This document shows positions 1 to 9,752 of a DNA stretch of 64,000 bases, piece by piece. A program made the translations under genes and the position numbers. This DNA comes from a bacterium (GTDB lineage: Bacteria; Bacteroidota; Ignavibacteria; Ignavibacteriales; Ignavibacteriaceae), in the NCBI GenBank assembly GCA_016716565.1, contig JADJWC010000001.1, positions 1,302,001-1,366,000 on the forward strand, given 5' to 3'. The notes below the pieces were generated by a model. That model worked only from the letters and a program-made list of their open reading frames with translations, did no database searches and was not told the origin of the DNA. Position 1 is the stretch's first letter, and the number at the start of each line of letters is the position of its first letter.

Positions 1-10
1 TACACCTGAA

Positions 11-469
11 TTGAACAATCAATTAAAGATCACGAACATCCTTTTTTATTCACTCCTTTCGGGGTTACTCATATTCTTTACGGTTGTAATGGTAATTATT
101 CAGGATATGGATTATTCAGCAAATGCTGATATTGATAAAATATTTTTGTTTATTGTCCCGGTCTTCGGATTAGCAATTATGTTTCTTTCAAGAATGATTT
201 ATAGCCAGATGTTATCCAGGTTTAATTCGGGCGGAAGTATTCTTCAAAAAATAACATATTACAGAACGGCAAAAATTGTATCCTGGGCGATGATTGAAGG
301 AGCTTGTTTTTTAGCATTAGTAGCAACTATGCTGACTTCAAATTATCTTTACACTGTGGTTTTCCTTTTCCTCATTGGTTATTTCATTCTGATGAGACCA
401 TCGAAGGAATCTTTGATACGTGATATGCGTTTAAATTCGGAAGAAAGTGATTTAATTTTAAAGAGTTAA
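11..469 (+). CDS. Small integral membrane protein, function unknown
   Basis: I do not recognise a named family. About 152 residues with four hydrophobic segments (roughly residues 8-30, 43-62, 92-110 and 113-129), a basic loop after the second segment, and a polar C-terminal tail, so it should be an inner-membrane protein with little soluble mass. The start is uncertain: TTG at 11 is the first start codon in view, but the frame is open to the window edge, so the gene may begin outside. It ends 2 nt before ispH and is probably cotranscribed with it. That proximity alone does not assign a role. Confidence 0.6.
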   Translation: MNNQLKITNILFYSLLSGLLIFFTVVMVIIQDMDYSANADIDKIFLFIVPVFGLAIMFLSRMIYSQMLSRFNSGGSILQKITYYRTAKIVSWAMIEGACFLALVATMLTSNYLYTVVFLFLIGYFILMRPSKESLIRDMRLNSEESDLILKS

Positions 470-471
470 TT

Positions 472-1704
472 ATGAAAAAGTTTGATATACCAATCCATTA
501 TAAAAGTTCTTTCATCATCACTCAAATAAAGAACAGCAGAAAACTCGAAGATCCACGCAAAAAAGATTTTTCACCCACTGTTCTTGACTTTGGTCCTGTC
601 AAGTTTTTTCTCGCTCGTCATTTTGGATTTTGCTATGGAGTTGAAAATGCAATTGAAATTGCTTACAAAACAATAGAAGAAAATCCCGGTAAAAGGATAT
701 TTCTGTTGAGTGAAATGATCCACAATCCGGGCGTGAATAACGATTTATTAAGCATGGGTGTTCGGTTTATTATGGATACTTCTGGAAATCAGCTCGTTGC
801 ATGGGAAGAAATTAAAGTAGATGATATCGTTATCATACCGGCTTTCGGAACAACACTCGAGATAGAGAAAAAACTAAATAAGATGGGTATCAATCCATAC
901 AGATATAACACAACCTGTCCATTCGTTGAAAAAGTCTGGAACCGTTCCTTTGACCTTGGGAAACAGGGATTTACTGTAGTTATACATGGAAAGCACTATC
1001 ACGAGGAAACACGAGCAACTTTCTCACACGCTGTTCAAAATTCTCCTTCAGTGATTGTTCGTAATCTTGAAGAAACAAAATTTCTTTCAGACGTAATTCT
1101 TGGAAATAAGACAGAAGAAGATTTCTATGAATTCTTCAAAGGAAAATATTCAAAAGATTTTGATGCATTTATTCTTTTGAATAGTATCGGAGTAGTGAAT
1201 CAAACCACAATGCTTGCAACCGAGACTCAGGAAATTGCTGATCTTCTTAAAGAAACGATGATAAAAAAATATGGAGTCGAAAATATCAACGAGCATTTTG
1301 CTGACACACGTGACACTCTCTGCTATGCAACAAACGATAACCAGGATGCAACTTATGGAATGCTGGAAGTTGAAGCAGATTTTGCTATTGTGGTCGGAGG
1401 ATACAATAGTTCAAACACTACGAACATAGTTAAGATATGTGAAGAGGAAATCATGACCTATTTTATTGATTCAGCAGCAAGAATAATTTCAGATAATGAA
1501 ATCAATCATTTTGATATAAATAAACAGTCGATTGTAATTTCAAACAACTATCTTCCTGACAAGTATCCTGTCGAGATAATGATAACCAGCGGAGCTTCAT
1601 GTCCGGATGCTGTCGTTGAAGCTGTTATCAGAAGAATTGTGTCATTCTTTTCAAACTCGAAAGACATTGATTCAGTTGTGAATGATGTCCTTGAAGCAAT
1701 TTAA
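472..1704 (+). CDS. ispH: 4-hydroxy-3-methylbut-2-enyl diphosphate reductase (IspH/LytB), long form
   Basis: Last step of the MEP isoprenoid pathway: reduces HMBPP to IPP and DMAPP using a [4Fe-4S] cluster, in the cytosol. The three cluster cysteines are visible at C54 (GFCYGVENA), C149 (TTCPFVEKVW) and C377 (GASCPDAVVE). Substrate-binding motifs HNPGVNNDL, HGKHYHEETRATFSHA and VVNQTTMLATETQ are intact. At 410 aa it is the long form with an N-terminal extension of about 45 residues, rather than the roughly 310-aa enterobacterial type. Complete, and starts 2 nt after the preceding membrane gene. Confidence 0.95.
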   Translation: MKKFDIPIHYKSSFIITQIKNSRKLEDPRKKDFSPTVLDFGPVKFFLARHFGFCYGVENAIEIAYKTIEENPGKRIFLLSEMIHNPGVNNDLLSMGVRFIMDTSGNQLVAWEEIKVDDIVIIPAFGTTLEIEKKLNKMGINPYRYNTTCPFVEKVWNRSFDLGKQGFTVVIHGKHYHEETRATFSHAVQNSPSVIVRNLEETKFLSDVILGNKTEEDFYEFFKGKYSKDFDAFILLNSIGVVNQTTMLATETQEIADLLKETMIKKYGVENINEHFADTRDTLCYATNDNQDATYGMLEVEADFAIVVGGYNSSNTTNIVKICEEEIMTYFIDSAARIISDNEINHFDINKQSIVISNNYLPDKYPVEIMITSGASCPDAVVEAVIRRIVSFFSNSKDIDSVVNDVLEAI

Positions 1705-1708
1705 ATAT

Positions 1709-2662
1709 TCATCGGATCAGTTGGTTGTTTCTTTTTTGAGCTGTTTCAATTTCATCCAATAATTTTCGAAATAATTCTTTAACCGTCAGAATTTCATTTA
1801 CCAAACCTGAGCTTTGTCCGGCTTCAAGTTCACCTTCGTTTTCATCTCCTTCAAAAATACCGAGTCGTTCACGTTTACTTCCAAGCAGTTCTTTTAATTT
1901 GATTTCGTCCCAGCCTTCTCTTTCAGCTATTAAAGCACGGAACGCAAAATCATTTTTTAACATTCTCACCAATCCAATTTTTTTGAACGCCAAAGTTGTT
2001 CCATCGTCCTTAGCCTCAACAACTTTCCTTTTATAATTTTCGTGAGCTGAAGATTCAAGTGTCGCTGCAAACCTGGTCCCGATTTGAACACCTTCAGCAC
2101 CGAGCGAAAGTGCTGCGAGAATTCCTCTGCCGTCAGCAATTCCACCTGCTGCAATCACAGGAATTTTTACTGCATCAACAAGCTGCGGGATTAATGCAAG
2201 TGTTGTTGTTTCATTAATTCCATTGTGGCCTCCGGCTTCAACTCCTTCACCAACAACCGCATCGCAACCAACTTCCTCCGCTTTCAAAGCATGTTTTACT
2301 GAAGGAATCACATGAGCGACTTTAATATTATTTTCTTTTAACTGGTTTATAAATTTTCCTGGATGTCCGGCTGATGAAAATACAATCTTCACTCCTTCTT
2401 CAATTGTAACTCTAACAAGCTCTTCAGCATCACCTCTTAGTAGTGGAATATTTACTCCGAATGGTTTGTCGGTAGCGGATCTACATTTTTGAATGTGTTC
2501 TTTTAACAAGTCTGGTTTCATTGAACCTGAACCAATTAGACCGAGTCCGCCTTCATTAGAAACGGCTGAAGCTAATTTCCAGCCTGAAGTCCAAACCATT
2601 CCTGCTTGAATGATAGGATATTCAATCTTAAAGAGCTCAGTAATTTTTGTGGATAATTTCAT
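1709..2662 (-). CDS. Nitronate monooxygenase-family FMN protein (2-nitropropane dioxygenase/FabK-like)
   Basis: TIM-barrel flavoprotein of the NPD/FabK superfamily, 317 aa. Seen: the N-terminal PIIQAGMVWTSGWKLA strand, SSAGHPGKF, the conserved EAGGHNG segment whose His is the usual active-site residue, and the phosphate-binding VIAAGGIADGRGILAALSLGAEGVQIGTRF region (residues about 170-200). Members either oxidise alkyl nitronates or, as FabK, reduce enoyl-ACP with FMN. The sequence alone does not separate these. It is convergent with ispH with only 4 nt between the two stop codons. Possible alternative: an enoyl-ACP reductase FabK, less likely because no fatty-acid genes are nearby. Confidence 0.8.
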   Translation of the reverse strand: MKLSTKITELFKIEYPIIQAGMVWTSGWKLASAVSNEGGLGLIGSGSMKPDLLKEHIQKCRSATDKPFGVNIPLLRGDAEELVRVTIEEGVKIVFSSAGHPGKFINQLKENNIKVAHVIPSVKHALKAEEVGCDAVVGEGVEAGGHNGINETTTLALIPQLVDAVKIPVIAAGGIADGRGILAALSLGAEGVQIGTRFAATLESSAHENYKRKVVEAKDDGTTLAFKKIGLVRMLKNDFAFRALIAEREGWDEIKLKELLGSKRERLGIFEGDENEGELEAGQSSGLVNEILTVKELFRKLLDEIETAQKRNNQLIR

Positions 2663-2829
2663 GATTTGTGATATCTCTCAAATATTTGGTTGATTAGAAT
2701 TATTTTATAATCATAATATGAAAGTTAACCCTCTTTAGCTTGTTATTAAAAACCCCTTTTCCTAAGTTTGTAAGCCTTTTTTTAAAAAGAGCTTATAGAT
2801 AATTTTTCATTTCAGAAGGTAGTTTAATA

Positions 2830-3972
2830 ATGTCGTTTTTCTTTACATCAGAATCAGTTTCTGAAGGTCATCCCGATAAAGTTTGTGATGCGATCTCCGA
2901 TGGTATACTCGATGCAATAATTGCAAAAGATCCTAATGCAAGAGTAGCTTGCGAAACTTTCGTGACTACAGGCCTTGTTCTCGTCGGCGGTGAAATAACC
3001 ACCGAAGCATACATTGAAGTTCCGGATGTTGTTCGCGCAACAGTTAAAAAAATCGGTTACACAAGTGCTGATTATAAATTTGATTCGGAATCCTGTTCAG
3101 TGCTGAATGCAATACATTCTCAGTCACCTGATATTGCAATGGGTGTTGATAAAGGGGGTGCAGGTGATCAGGGAATGATGTTCGGTTATGCATGTGACCA
3201 GACACCAGAATTAATGCCAATGCCGATTATGTATGCTCATAAACTCGTAAAAAAACTGGCAGACATTCGAAAGGGTTATAATGGAGTGATGCCGTATTTA
3301 AGACCGGATGCAAAATCCCAGGTAACAGTTGAGTACGATGATAACAAAAATCCAAAGAGAGTTGATACGATTGTGATTTCCACCCAGCACGATGCAGATG
3401 CAAGCCAGGCAAAAATTAAAGAAGATGTTATTGAACAGGTAATCAAGCAAGTTATTCCATCAGATTTATTTGATAGTAAAACAAAAGTATTTGTTAATCC
3501 AACCGGCAGGTTTGAAATTGGCGGACCTCATGGTGACAGCGGACTAACCGGAAGAAAAATTATTGTTGATACCTATGGTGGTTGGGCACCTCACGGCGGT
3601 GGTGCATTTTCAGGTAAAGATCCTTCCAAAGTTGACCGCTCCGCTGCTTATGCTGCAAGGCATATAGCGAAAAATATTGTTGCAGCTAAACTCGCAAGAG
3701 AATGTATGGTTCAGGTCGCGTACGCAATCGGAATTGCAGAGCCTGTTTCAATTTATGTTGATACTAAAGGAACAGGAGTTATTCCTGATTCGGAAATATC
3801 AAAGATGATTACAAAAGAAGTTGACTTGACTCCGAAAGGAATTATCGAAAGATTAAAGTTGAGAAGACCAATTTATCAGAAAACTGCTGCATATGGTCAT
3901 TTCGGAAGAACAGAAAACGAATTTTCCTGGGAACAATTGGACCTGGTAAATTTGTTTAAGAAATACGCATAA
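2830..3972 (+). CDS. metK: S-adenosylmethionine synthase
   Basis: Makes SAM from methionine and ATP in the cytosol. All three signature regions are visible: SVSEGHPDKVCDAISDGILD at the N-terminus (catalytic His in GHPDK), the GGAGDQGMMFGYA loop near residue 115, and GGGAFSGKDPSKVDRSAAYAAR near residue 260. 380 aa, the normal family length. A weak AGAAGG ribosome-binding stretch lies 11 nt upstream of ATG. Followed 28 nt later by ahcY, so both halves of the SAM/SAH cycle are one transcription unit. I looked for a SAM-binding leader in 2663-2829 and saw none I could support. Confidence 0.96.
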   Translation: MSFFFTSESVSEGHPDKVCDAISDGILDAIIAKDPNARVACETFVTTGLVLVGGEITTEAYIEVPDVVRATVKKIGYTSADYKFDSESCSVLNAIHSQSPDIAMGVDKGGAGDQGMMFGYACDQTPELMPMPIMYAHKLVKKLADIRKGYNGVMPYLRPDAKSQVTVEYDDNKNPKRVDTIVISTQHDADASQAKIKEDVIEQVIKQVIPSDLFDSKTKVFVNPTGRFEIGGPHGDSGLTGRKIIVDTYGGWAPHGGGAFSGKDPSKVDRSAAYAARHIAKNIVAAKLARECMVQVAYAIGIAEPVSIYVDTKGTGVIPDSEISKMITKEVDLTPKGIIERLKLRRPIYQKTAAYGHFGRTENEFSWEQLDLVNLFKKYA

Positions 3973-4000
3973 TATTTAACAACCAGATAAAAGGAAAAAA

Positions 4001-5329
4001 ATGAGCGACGTCGCTGTAAAAAATGATGTGAAAATTCTTCCATATAAAGTGAAGGATATTTCACTTGCTGAATGGGGAAGAAAAGAGATAAAGTTAGCAG
4101 AAGCTGAAATGCCCGGCTTGATGTCTATCAGGGAAAAGTATAAAAAAGAGCAGCCTTTAAAAGGTGCTCGAATTGCCGGCTGCCTTCATATGACTATACA
4201 AACTGCTGTGTTAATTGAAACTTTAAAAGATCTTGGTGCTGAAGTTCAGTGGTCATCCTGTAATATTTTTTCAACACAGGATCATGCTGCTGCAGCAATT
4301 GCCAAAGCAGGAGTTCCTGTATTTGCCTGGAAGGGTGAAACGCTTGAAGAGTATGACTGGTGCATCGAACAAACTTTATTCTTTGGCAAGGATAGAAAAC
4401 CATTAAATATGATTCTAGACGATGGCGGTGATTTAACAAATATGGTTCTTGATAAATATCCTGAACTTATAAAAGAGATCAAAGGAATCTCTGAGGAGAC
4501 AACTACCGGAGTACATCGTCTCTACGAAAGAGAGAAGAAAGGTACGCTTCCTGTTCCTGCATTCAATGTGAATGACTCAGTTACAAAATCTAAATTTGAT
4601 AATAAGTATGGCTGCCGAGAATCTTTAGTTGATGCACTTCGCAGAGCGACAGATTTAATGATGGCTGGCAAAGTTGCAGTTGTTGCAGGTTATGGTGATG
4701 TTGGTAAAGGTTCAGCACAGTCACTTCGTGGTGCGGGTGTAAGAGTTATTGTTACTGAGATCGATCCGATTTGTGCTTTGCAGGCTGCAATGGACGGCTA
4801 TGAAGTTCAGAAGATGGCAAAGGCTGCTCCCCGCGCTGATATTATTGTTTCAGCAACTGGTAACTATAATGTTGTTGATGAAAAGATTTTCAGATTACTG
4901 AAAGATAAAACTGTTGTTTGCAACATCGGTCACTTCGATAACGAAATTGATATGGCATGGTTGAATAAAAATTACGGGCACACAAAGGATAATATCAAAC
5001 CTCAGGTTGATATGTACACTATCGATGGAAAGAATATTATTGTTCTTGCTGAAGGAAGATTAGTTAACCTTGGATGTGCAATGGGACATCCATCTTATGT
5101 TATGTCTAATTCATTTTCAAATCAGGTACTTGCACAAATTGAACTTTGGAATCATCACAAAAAATATGAAAACAAAGTTTACACCCTACCAAAACATCTT
5201 GACGAGATGGTTGCAAAATTGCATTTGGCTAAAGTTGGTGCTGAGCTCGATGTATTACGACCCGAACAGGCAGAATACATTGGTGTTCCTGTTGAAGGAC
5301 CCTACAAACCGGATTATTACAGATACTAA
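4001..5329 (+). CDS. ahcY: Adenosylhomocysteinase (SAH hydrolase)
   Basis: Hydrolyses S-adenosylhomocysteine to adenosine and homocysteine, clearing the product inhibitor of methyltransferases that use SAM made by the upstream metK. Seen: substrate-domain motifs CLHMTIQTAVLIETL and QTLFFG, the DDGGDLT segment, NVNDSVTKSKFDN with the catalytic Lys, the NAD-binding GYGDVGKGSAQSLRGAG near residue 232, and the C-terminal KPDYYRY tail that reaches the partner subunit's NAD site. 442 aa, usual length. AAAAGGAAAAA precedes the ATG. Convergent with the epimerase-like gene, separated by a palindrome. Confidence 0.96.
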   Translation: MSDVAVKNDVKILPYKVKDISLAEWGRKEIKLAEAEMPGLMSIREKYKKEQPLKGARIAGCLHMTIQTAVLIETLKDLGAEVQWSSCNIFSTQDHAAAAIAKAGVPVFAWKGETLEEYDWCIEQTLFFGKDRKPLNMILDDGGDLTNMVLDKYPELIKEIKGISEETTTGVHRLYEREKKGTLPVPAFNVNDSVTKSKFDNKYGCRESLVDALRRATDLMMAGKVAVVAGYGDVGKGSAQSLRGAGVRVIVTEIDPICALQAAMDGYEVQKMAKAAPRADIIVSATGNYNVVDEKIFRLLKDKTVVCNIGHFDNEIDMAWLNKNYGHTKDNIKPQVDMYTIDGKNIIVLAEGRLVNLGCAMGHPSYVMSNSFSNQVLAQIELWNHHKKYENKVYTLPKHLDEMVAKLHLAKVGAELDVLRPEQAEYIGVPVEGPYKPDYYRY

Positions 5330-5340
5330 AATTCTTCAAA

Positions 5341-5368
5341 GTAGAGACGCAAACTATTGCGTCTCTAC
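5341..5368. repeat. GTAG-ended palindrome between convergent genes (bidirectional terminator candidate)
   Basis: Perfect inverted repeat: arm GTAGAGACGCAA (5341-5352), loop ACTA, arm TTGCGTCTCTAC (5357-5368). It lies 11 nt after the ahcY stop and overlaps the last codons and stop of the oppositely oriented epimerase gene, so it could terminate both transcripts. It shares the GTAG..CTAC ends with palindromes at 40145 and 43201, which suggests a dispersed family rather than a one-off terminator. Confidence 0.8.
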
Positions 5369-6280
5369 TCTATTAAATTCCTCAAAGCTTCTTCCAAATT
5401 TTCAAACTTGAACTCATAACCTGCAGTAATTATTTTTTCGACTGAAGTTCTCTGGCTCATAACTGCGAATTCGGCTACCTCACCGGCTGCAATTTTCATT
5501 ATGAACTTAGGAACAGGAAAAACAGATGGTCGCTTTAAAATTTTACCGAGTGATTTAGAAAACTCCTTCATCGTCACTATACCAGGGGATGCACCATTGA
5601 TTGCGCCTGATACTTTTTCATTGTCGATTGCTTGCATATAAATTCCAACTATATCATCAATATGAATCCAGGGAAACCATTGCCTGCCGCTGCCGAGCGG
5701 ACCACCGATAAAAAGTTTGAATGGAAGCAGCATTTTTTTTAATACGCCTTCATCTTTTTGCATTACCAAACCGGTTCGTACTGAAACTCTTCTTACTCCA
5801 TATTGTTCGACTTTTTCTGCTTCCTTTTCCCACTCTTTACAGATATTAGCCATAAAGTCATTACCTAATGAACTGGTTTCATCGAGTATTTCATCATAGC
5901 GGTTACCGTAAATCCCGACTGCAGATGAACAGATAAATGCTTTCGGTATTTGCTTTACTGATTTTATTGCTTCGACAAGATTTCTAGTGCTTAGTATCCG
6001 ACTATCGTAGGAGAGTTTTTTATATTCATCATTCCATCTCTTTGCGCCGAGGTTAGCTCCCGCAAGATGAACAACTGCATCAACACCATTCACCTCAATC
6101 ATCCAATCTTCCAATCTTCCATACTCCCACTTGACATACTTGCTTGCATCAGCTATTTTCTTCTTAGCACTATCGGGATTTCGTGTGAAGACAATTACTT
6201 CATCACCTCTTGCAATTAATTGCTGTGCAAGATTTCTACCGATTGAACCCGTTGCGCCGGTTATGATTATTTTTTTTCAT
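5365..6280 (-). CDS. TIGR01777-family NAD-dependent epimerase (YfcH/SDR39U1-like), start disrupted by a homopolymer
   Basis: Extended short-chain dehydrogenase fold. The intact body from about 6114 downward shows VDAVVHLAGANLGAKRW, a GIYGN segment, the LGSGRQWFPWIHIDDIVG region and a C-terminal domain typical of TIGR01777 proteins, whose substrate is generally unknown. Upstream of 6114 the same frame encodes the expected Rossmann start (IIITGATGSIGRNL...VIVFTRNP) back to about 6270, but there it meets TGA. The ATG at 6278-6280 followed by eight As is one base out of frame; with seven As it would read MKKIIITGATGSIGR. I therefore annotate the gene to 6280 and treat the run at 6270-6277 as a +1 lesion, either an error or a real mutation. 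The stop codon lies inside the 5341-5368 palindrome. Confidence 0.85.
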
Positions 6281-6527
6281 TCTTAATTGTTTGTTGATTC
6301 TAATATTAATTGTATAAATATATTTGTGGAGATATTACAAACCTATCTATAATGATTAGTTATCAAGTTAAATTATTTAAATCATAAAACATGGTTTAAA
6401 GTTCAAAATTTATATGTAAAGAAAACAATAGGTGTAAATATTTCAAAAATCAAATTGTACCCATCAGGATAATCTATATTTTTTAGTGGCATGATTATAG
6501 TTACTATTTCTTTAAAAATCTGCTTCT

Positions 6528-6533
6528 AGGAGG
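6528..6533 (+). promoter_or_regulatory. Strong Shine-Dalgarno AGGAGG before the 993-aa secreted protein
   Basis: AGGAGG at 6528-6533 lies 4 nt before the ATG at 6538. Similar full-strength sites precede the secreted genes at 11253 and 63006 and spoVG at 39865, while most housekeeping genes here have weak or no such motif. The 257-bp spacer 6281-6537 upstream is very AT-rich and I see no other clear element in it. Confidence 0.6.
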
Positions 6534-6537
6534 CAAT

Positions 6538-9519
6538 ATGAAAAGAATTTTAACATCGACATTTATTTTGGCAGTTTTGTTTATCTCATTTTCCATTGCA
6601 CAAACTCAACCAAACCAACTGTTAACTGCATACGGCGAAAACAGAATATTAACTCTGCCCGATATCCAGAAATCGTTTAATGATTATTGGGATGCTTATA
6701 ATGTTACGGATGGCTATTATTTTGAAAATGGAGCTAAGAAAAAAGCTGCAGGATGGAAAATATTTAAAAGATGGGAGTGGTACTGGGAGAATAGAGTAAA
6801 TATTGAAACTGGAGAATTTCCTAACACCAATTCTAACAATCAATATGAAAAATATTTAAGCTCCCCAAAAAAACTTAGTAAAATCACTTATGATGAAAAT
6901 TGGGTTAATCTTGGAACTAATTCATCGACCGGAGGATACGCTGGCATCGGAAGAATTAATTGTATTGCTTTTCACCCTACTGATGTAAATACATTTTGGG
7001 TAGGTAGTCCCTCAGGTGGTTTATGGAAGACAACTGACGGCGGAAGCAGTTGGACGATATTAAATAATAACGAAATGGTTCTTGGTGTAAGCGATATCGC
7101 TATCCCTTCTGATTATTCAACTTCAAATACTATGTATATTGCTACAGGTGATCGCGATGGTGGTAGTATGTGGTCTTTAGGTGGAGGACAATCAGCTGAT
7201 AACGTTACAACAGGGATTTACAAATCTACTGATGGTGGTTCAACTTGGAGTGCAACAGGCTTGACTTTCTCAAAAAGCTCTGGGGTCTTGATCACTCGCT
7301 TATTAATTCATCCTTCAAATTCAGCAATTCTTTACGCTTCCGTACTTGATTTTAATACAGTTCTTGATGGAATATATAAAAGTACAAATAGTGGAACGTC
7401 TTGGAGTTTGATACATCCTTATAGCCCATTTCTAGTTATTGATATGGAATTTAAACCTGGTGATCCAAACACAATTTATGCATCTAGTTTTGGATATAGT
7501 GCAGGATATGTTTTCAGGACGACTGACGGAGGGACAAACTGGTCATATGCTAGTATGACAGGAGGTTATCGTGTTGAACTAGCGGTTTCAACTAATAATT
7601 CAGCAATAGTTTATGCTCTTGCATGTAATACAAATGGTGGATTATTAGGTGTTTACAAATCTACAAATAGTGGAACTTCTTTTACTCGTGTTGACCTTGG
7701 GTCAAAATCTATGTTGTATTATTACAGCGATGGTTCTGGTTCAAACATAGGACAAGGCTCATATGATCTTTGTATTGCTTCTTCCCCAACCAATGCTAAT
7801 ATAGTGTATCTTGGTGGAATTAATACTTGGAAATCGACGGATGGTGGTGCAAACTGGACTATAAGTAATATGTGGACCAGTCATCCTTCTTATAATTTTG
7901 TGGGTGCACCAGTAGCACATGCAGATAAACATGCTCTAGCTTTTCAAAATGGAACAACTCTTTTTGAGGGAAATGATGGAGGGCTTTACAAAACAACAAA
8001 TGGAGGAACAAGTTGGACTGACCTTACAAACGGAATGGTAATAAGTCAGATATACAGAATTGGCGTATCTCAAACGAGCCCAACGACAGTTTTAACAGGT
8101 TTGCAGGATAACGGTTCAAAATTATATAACGGTGGATTTTGGAGTGATGTAACTGGTGGTGACGGAATGGAATGTATTGTAGATTACTCAACAACAAATT
8201 ATATGTACGCTACTTACGTTCGGGGGACTATTTACAGAAGTACAAATGGTGGTGCTTCATTTCCAACTACAATTTCTGCAAATATACCGGGAGGTCAACC
8301 TACAGGTGCATGGGTTACTCCATATATAATTGACCCTAATAACAACGCAACTCTTTATGCCGGATATGATAGAATTTGGAAAACAACCAATCGCGGAAAT
8401 ACTTGGACAAGTGCTTCAGCCGTTTTAAGTTCGTCAACAAAATTGCGTTCTCTTGCAATTGCTCCTTCAAACTCATATTATCTTTATACAGCAGATTTAA
8501 CTAATATGTGGAGAACGACAAATGGAGGAACAAATTGGACTGCAGTCACACTTCCGGCAAATTCAAATAGCTTAACTTATATCGCCGTTAAAGATAATGA
8601 TCCAAACACAATTTGGATTACCTTTGGAGGTTATACTGCTGATGCAAAAGTTTATGAATCAACTAATGGTGGTGGAAGTTGGACAAATATATCAACCGGG
8701 CTTCCTGATCTTCCGGTTATGTGTATCGTTCATTATAAAGTAGCTACTAATCGTAATGTTTTATTTGTTGGTACCGATTTAGGTGTTTATGTAAAAGATG
8801 GAACAAGTGATTGGGTGCAATTCAACACAGGCTTACCGAATGTTGTAGTTACAGAATTAGAAGTCCTCTATACAGGAGGAAATAATAAATTAAGAGCTGG
8901 TACTTATGGCCGTGGATTATGGGAAACTAATATTGATGCTGCTCTCCCCGTCGAACTCTCTTCTTTCACTGCAAAAGTTTTGAAGGAAGGTGGGATAGAA
9001 CTCAGCTGGAGAACAGAGACGGAAGTGAATAACTACGGATTCGAAGTGCAGAAGTCAGAATACAGAAGTCAGGAGTTAGAATGGAAGACTATCGGGTTTG
9101 TAGAAGGTCACGGAAATAGTAACTCACCAAAGGATTATTCATTTAAAGATAATGTGATCAGTGGAAAGTATTCTTATCGTTTAAAGCAGATTGATACAGA
9201 TGGAACTTTCGAGTATAGTAAAGTAATTGAAGTTGATGCAGGTGATATGCCCGAAGGATTTGTGCTCGAACAAAACTATCCTAATCCATTTAACCCATCA
9301 ACTAAAATTAAATTTGCTGTGGTAGAAACTCAGACTGCAAAGCTGATAGTATTCGATGTCCTCGCCAATGAAGTAGCTGTACCTTTTAACGGAACTGCCG
9401 AAGGCGGTAAGATTTATGAATCGGTGTTTGATGGTAGCAATCTTTCCAGTGGAATATTTTTCTACCGATTAGAAACCGAAAGCAAGGTTGAAAACCGCAA
9501 AATGCTTCTTCTTAAATAA
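6538..9519 (+). CDS. Secreted Asp-box (BNR/sortilin-like) repeat protein with T9SS type A sorting domain
   Basis: 993 aa. Signal peptide at residues 1-21 (hydrophobic core ending IAQTQ). Eleven Asp-box-like motifs of the form (S/T)T(D/N)xGxxW/F, for example TTDGGSSW, STDGGSTW, TTNGGTNW, spread from about residue 165 to 725, predict one or two seven-bladed beta-propellers as in exo-sialidase/Vps10-type folds. From about residue 803 comes a PVELSSFTAKV beta-sandwich module, then the sorting signal LEQNYPNPFNPSTKIKF and a terminal RKMLLLK. The protein should cross the outer membrane by type IX secretion and be released or anchored. No catalytic residues of a known glycosidase stand out, so the activity is not assigned. 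First of four adjacent T9SS cargo genes. Confidence 0.88.
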   Translation: MKRILTSTFILAVLFISFSIAQTQPNQLLTAYGENRILTLPDIQKSFNDYWDAYNVTDGYYFENGAKKKAAGWKIFKRWEWYWENRVNIETGEFPNTNSNNQYEKYLSSPKKLSKITYDENWVNLGTNSSTGGYAGIGRINCIAFHPTDVNTFWVGSPSGGLWKTTDGGSSWTILNNNEMVLGVSDIAIPSDYSTSNTMYIATGDRDGGSMWSLGGGQSADNVTTGIYKSTDGGSTWSATGLTFSKSSGVLITRLLIHPSNSAILYASVLDFNTVLDGIYKSTNSGTSWSLIHPYSPFLVIDMEFKPGDPNTIYASSFGYSAGYVFRTTDGGTNWSYASMTGGYRVELAVSTNNSAIVYALACNTNGGLLGVYKSTNSGTSFTRVDLGSKSMLYYYSDGSGSNIGQGSYDLCIASSPTNANIVYLGGINTWKSTDGGANWTISNMWTSHPSYNFVGAPVAHADKHALAFQNGTTLFEGNDGGLYKTTNGGTSWTDLTNGMVISQIYRIGVSQTSPTTVLTGLQDNGSKLYNGGFWSDVTGGDGMECIVDYSTTNYMYATYVRGTIYRSTNGGASFPTTISANIPGGQPTGAWVTPYIIDPNNNATLYAGYDRIWKTTNRGNTWTSASAVLSSSTKLRSLAIAPSNSYYLYTADLTNMWRTTNGGTNWTAVTLPANSNSLTYIAVKDNDPNTIWITFGGYTADAKVYESTNGGGSWTNISTGLPDLPVMCIVHYKVATNRNVLFVGTDLGVYVKDGTSDWVQFNTGLPNVVVTELEVLYTGGNNKLRAGTYGRGLWETNIDAALPVELSSFTAKVLKEGGIELSWRTETEVNNYGFEVQKSEYRSQELEWKTIGFVEGHGNSNSPKDYSFKDNVISGKYSYRLKQIDTDGTFEYSKVIEVDAGDMPEGFVLEQNYPNPFNPSTKIKFAVVETQTAKLIVFDVLANEVAVPFNGTAEGGKIYESVFDGSNLSSGIFFYRLETESKVENRKMLLLK
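8944..9519 (+). repeat. C-terminal T9SS module, copy 1 of a near-identical coding duplication
   Basis: The DNA from CTCCCCGTCGAACTC at 8944 to the stop matches 10377-10961 at most bases, including many synonymous positions, and differs mainly in a short linker and scattered substitutions. This is closer than needed to keep the protein family and points to recent duplication or gene conversion of the sorting module between neighbouring genes. Confidence 0.75.
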
Positions 9520-9542
9520 CCGCTTAAAAAAATAATGAAATT

Positions 9543-9570
9543 GCCCCCGTCTGTACGGGGCTTAATTTTT
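9543..9570 (+). terminator. Rho-independent terminator after the 993-aa gene
   Basis: CCCCGT (9545-9550 region) pairs with ACGGGG around a short CTGT loop, with one extra C, and is followed by CTTAATTTTTT. It lies 24 nt after the stop at 9519 on the + strand. Confidence 0.75.
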
Positions 9571-9752
9571 TGTGTTAAATACCTGCGCGTAATTTCTTCC
9601 AGGATTCTTTTAAAATCACTCATTTTTTCCAATAAATATTGTAATATCAAACATTTTCAATCATCTGAGTGATGTTGCAATGGCAAAAGAATTGATATTC
9701 GACCAAAACGGTTGTGGTAACCTTCAAAATAATAACTAAAACTGAAGAGGCT

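Noticed and set aside
2663..2829. SAM riboswitch upstream of metK
   Set aside because: No conserved core, kink-turn or pseudoknot pattern was recognised; the spacer is AT-rich with no stable GC stem.
6487..6504. Possible sigma-54 promoter (TGGCATG) before the 993-aa gene
   Set aside because: The -12 GC element is not at the right distance; only the -24-like half matches.
9680..9739. Short ORF MAKELIFDQNG resembling a GroEL start
   Set aside because: Only 19 codons before a stop, and the similarity ends after about ten residues. No groES or groEL remnant follows, so chance is more likely than a decayed gene.
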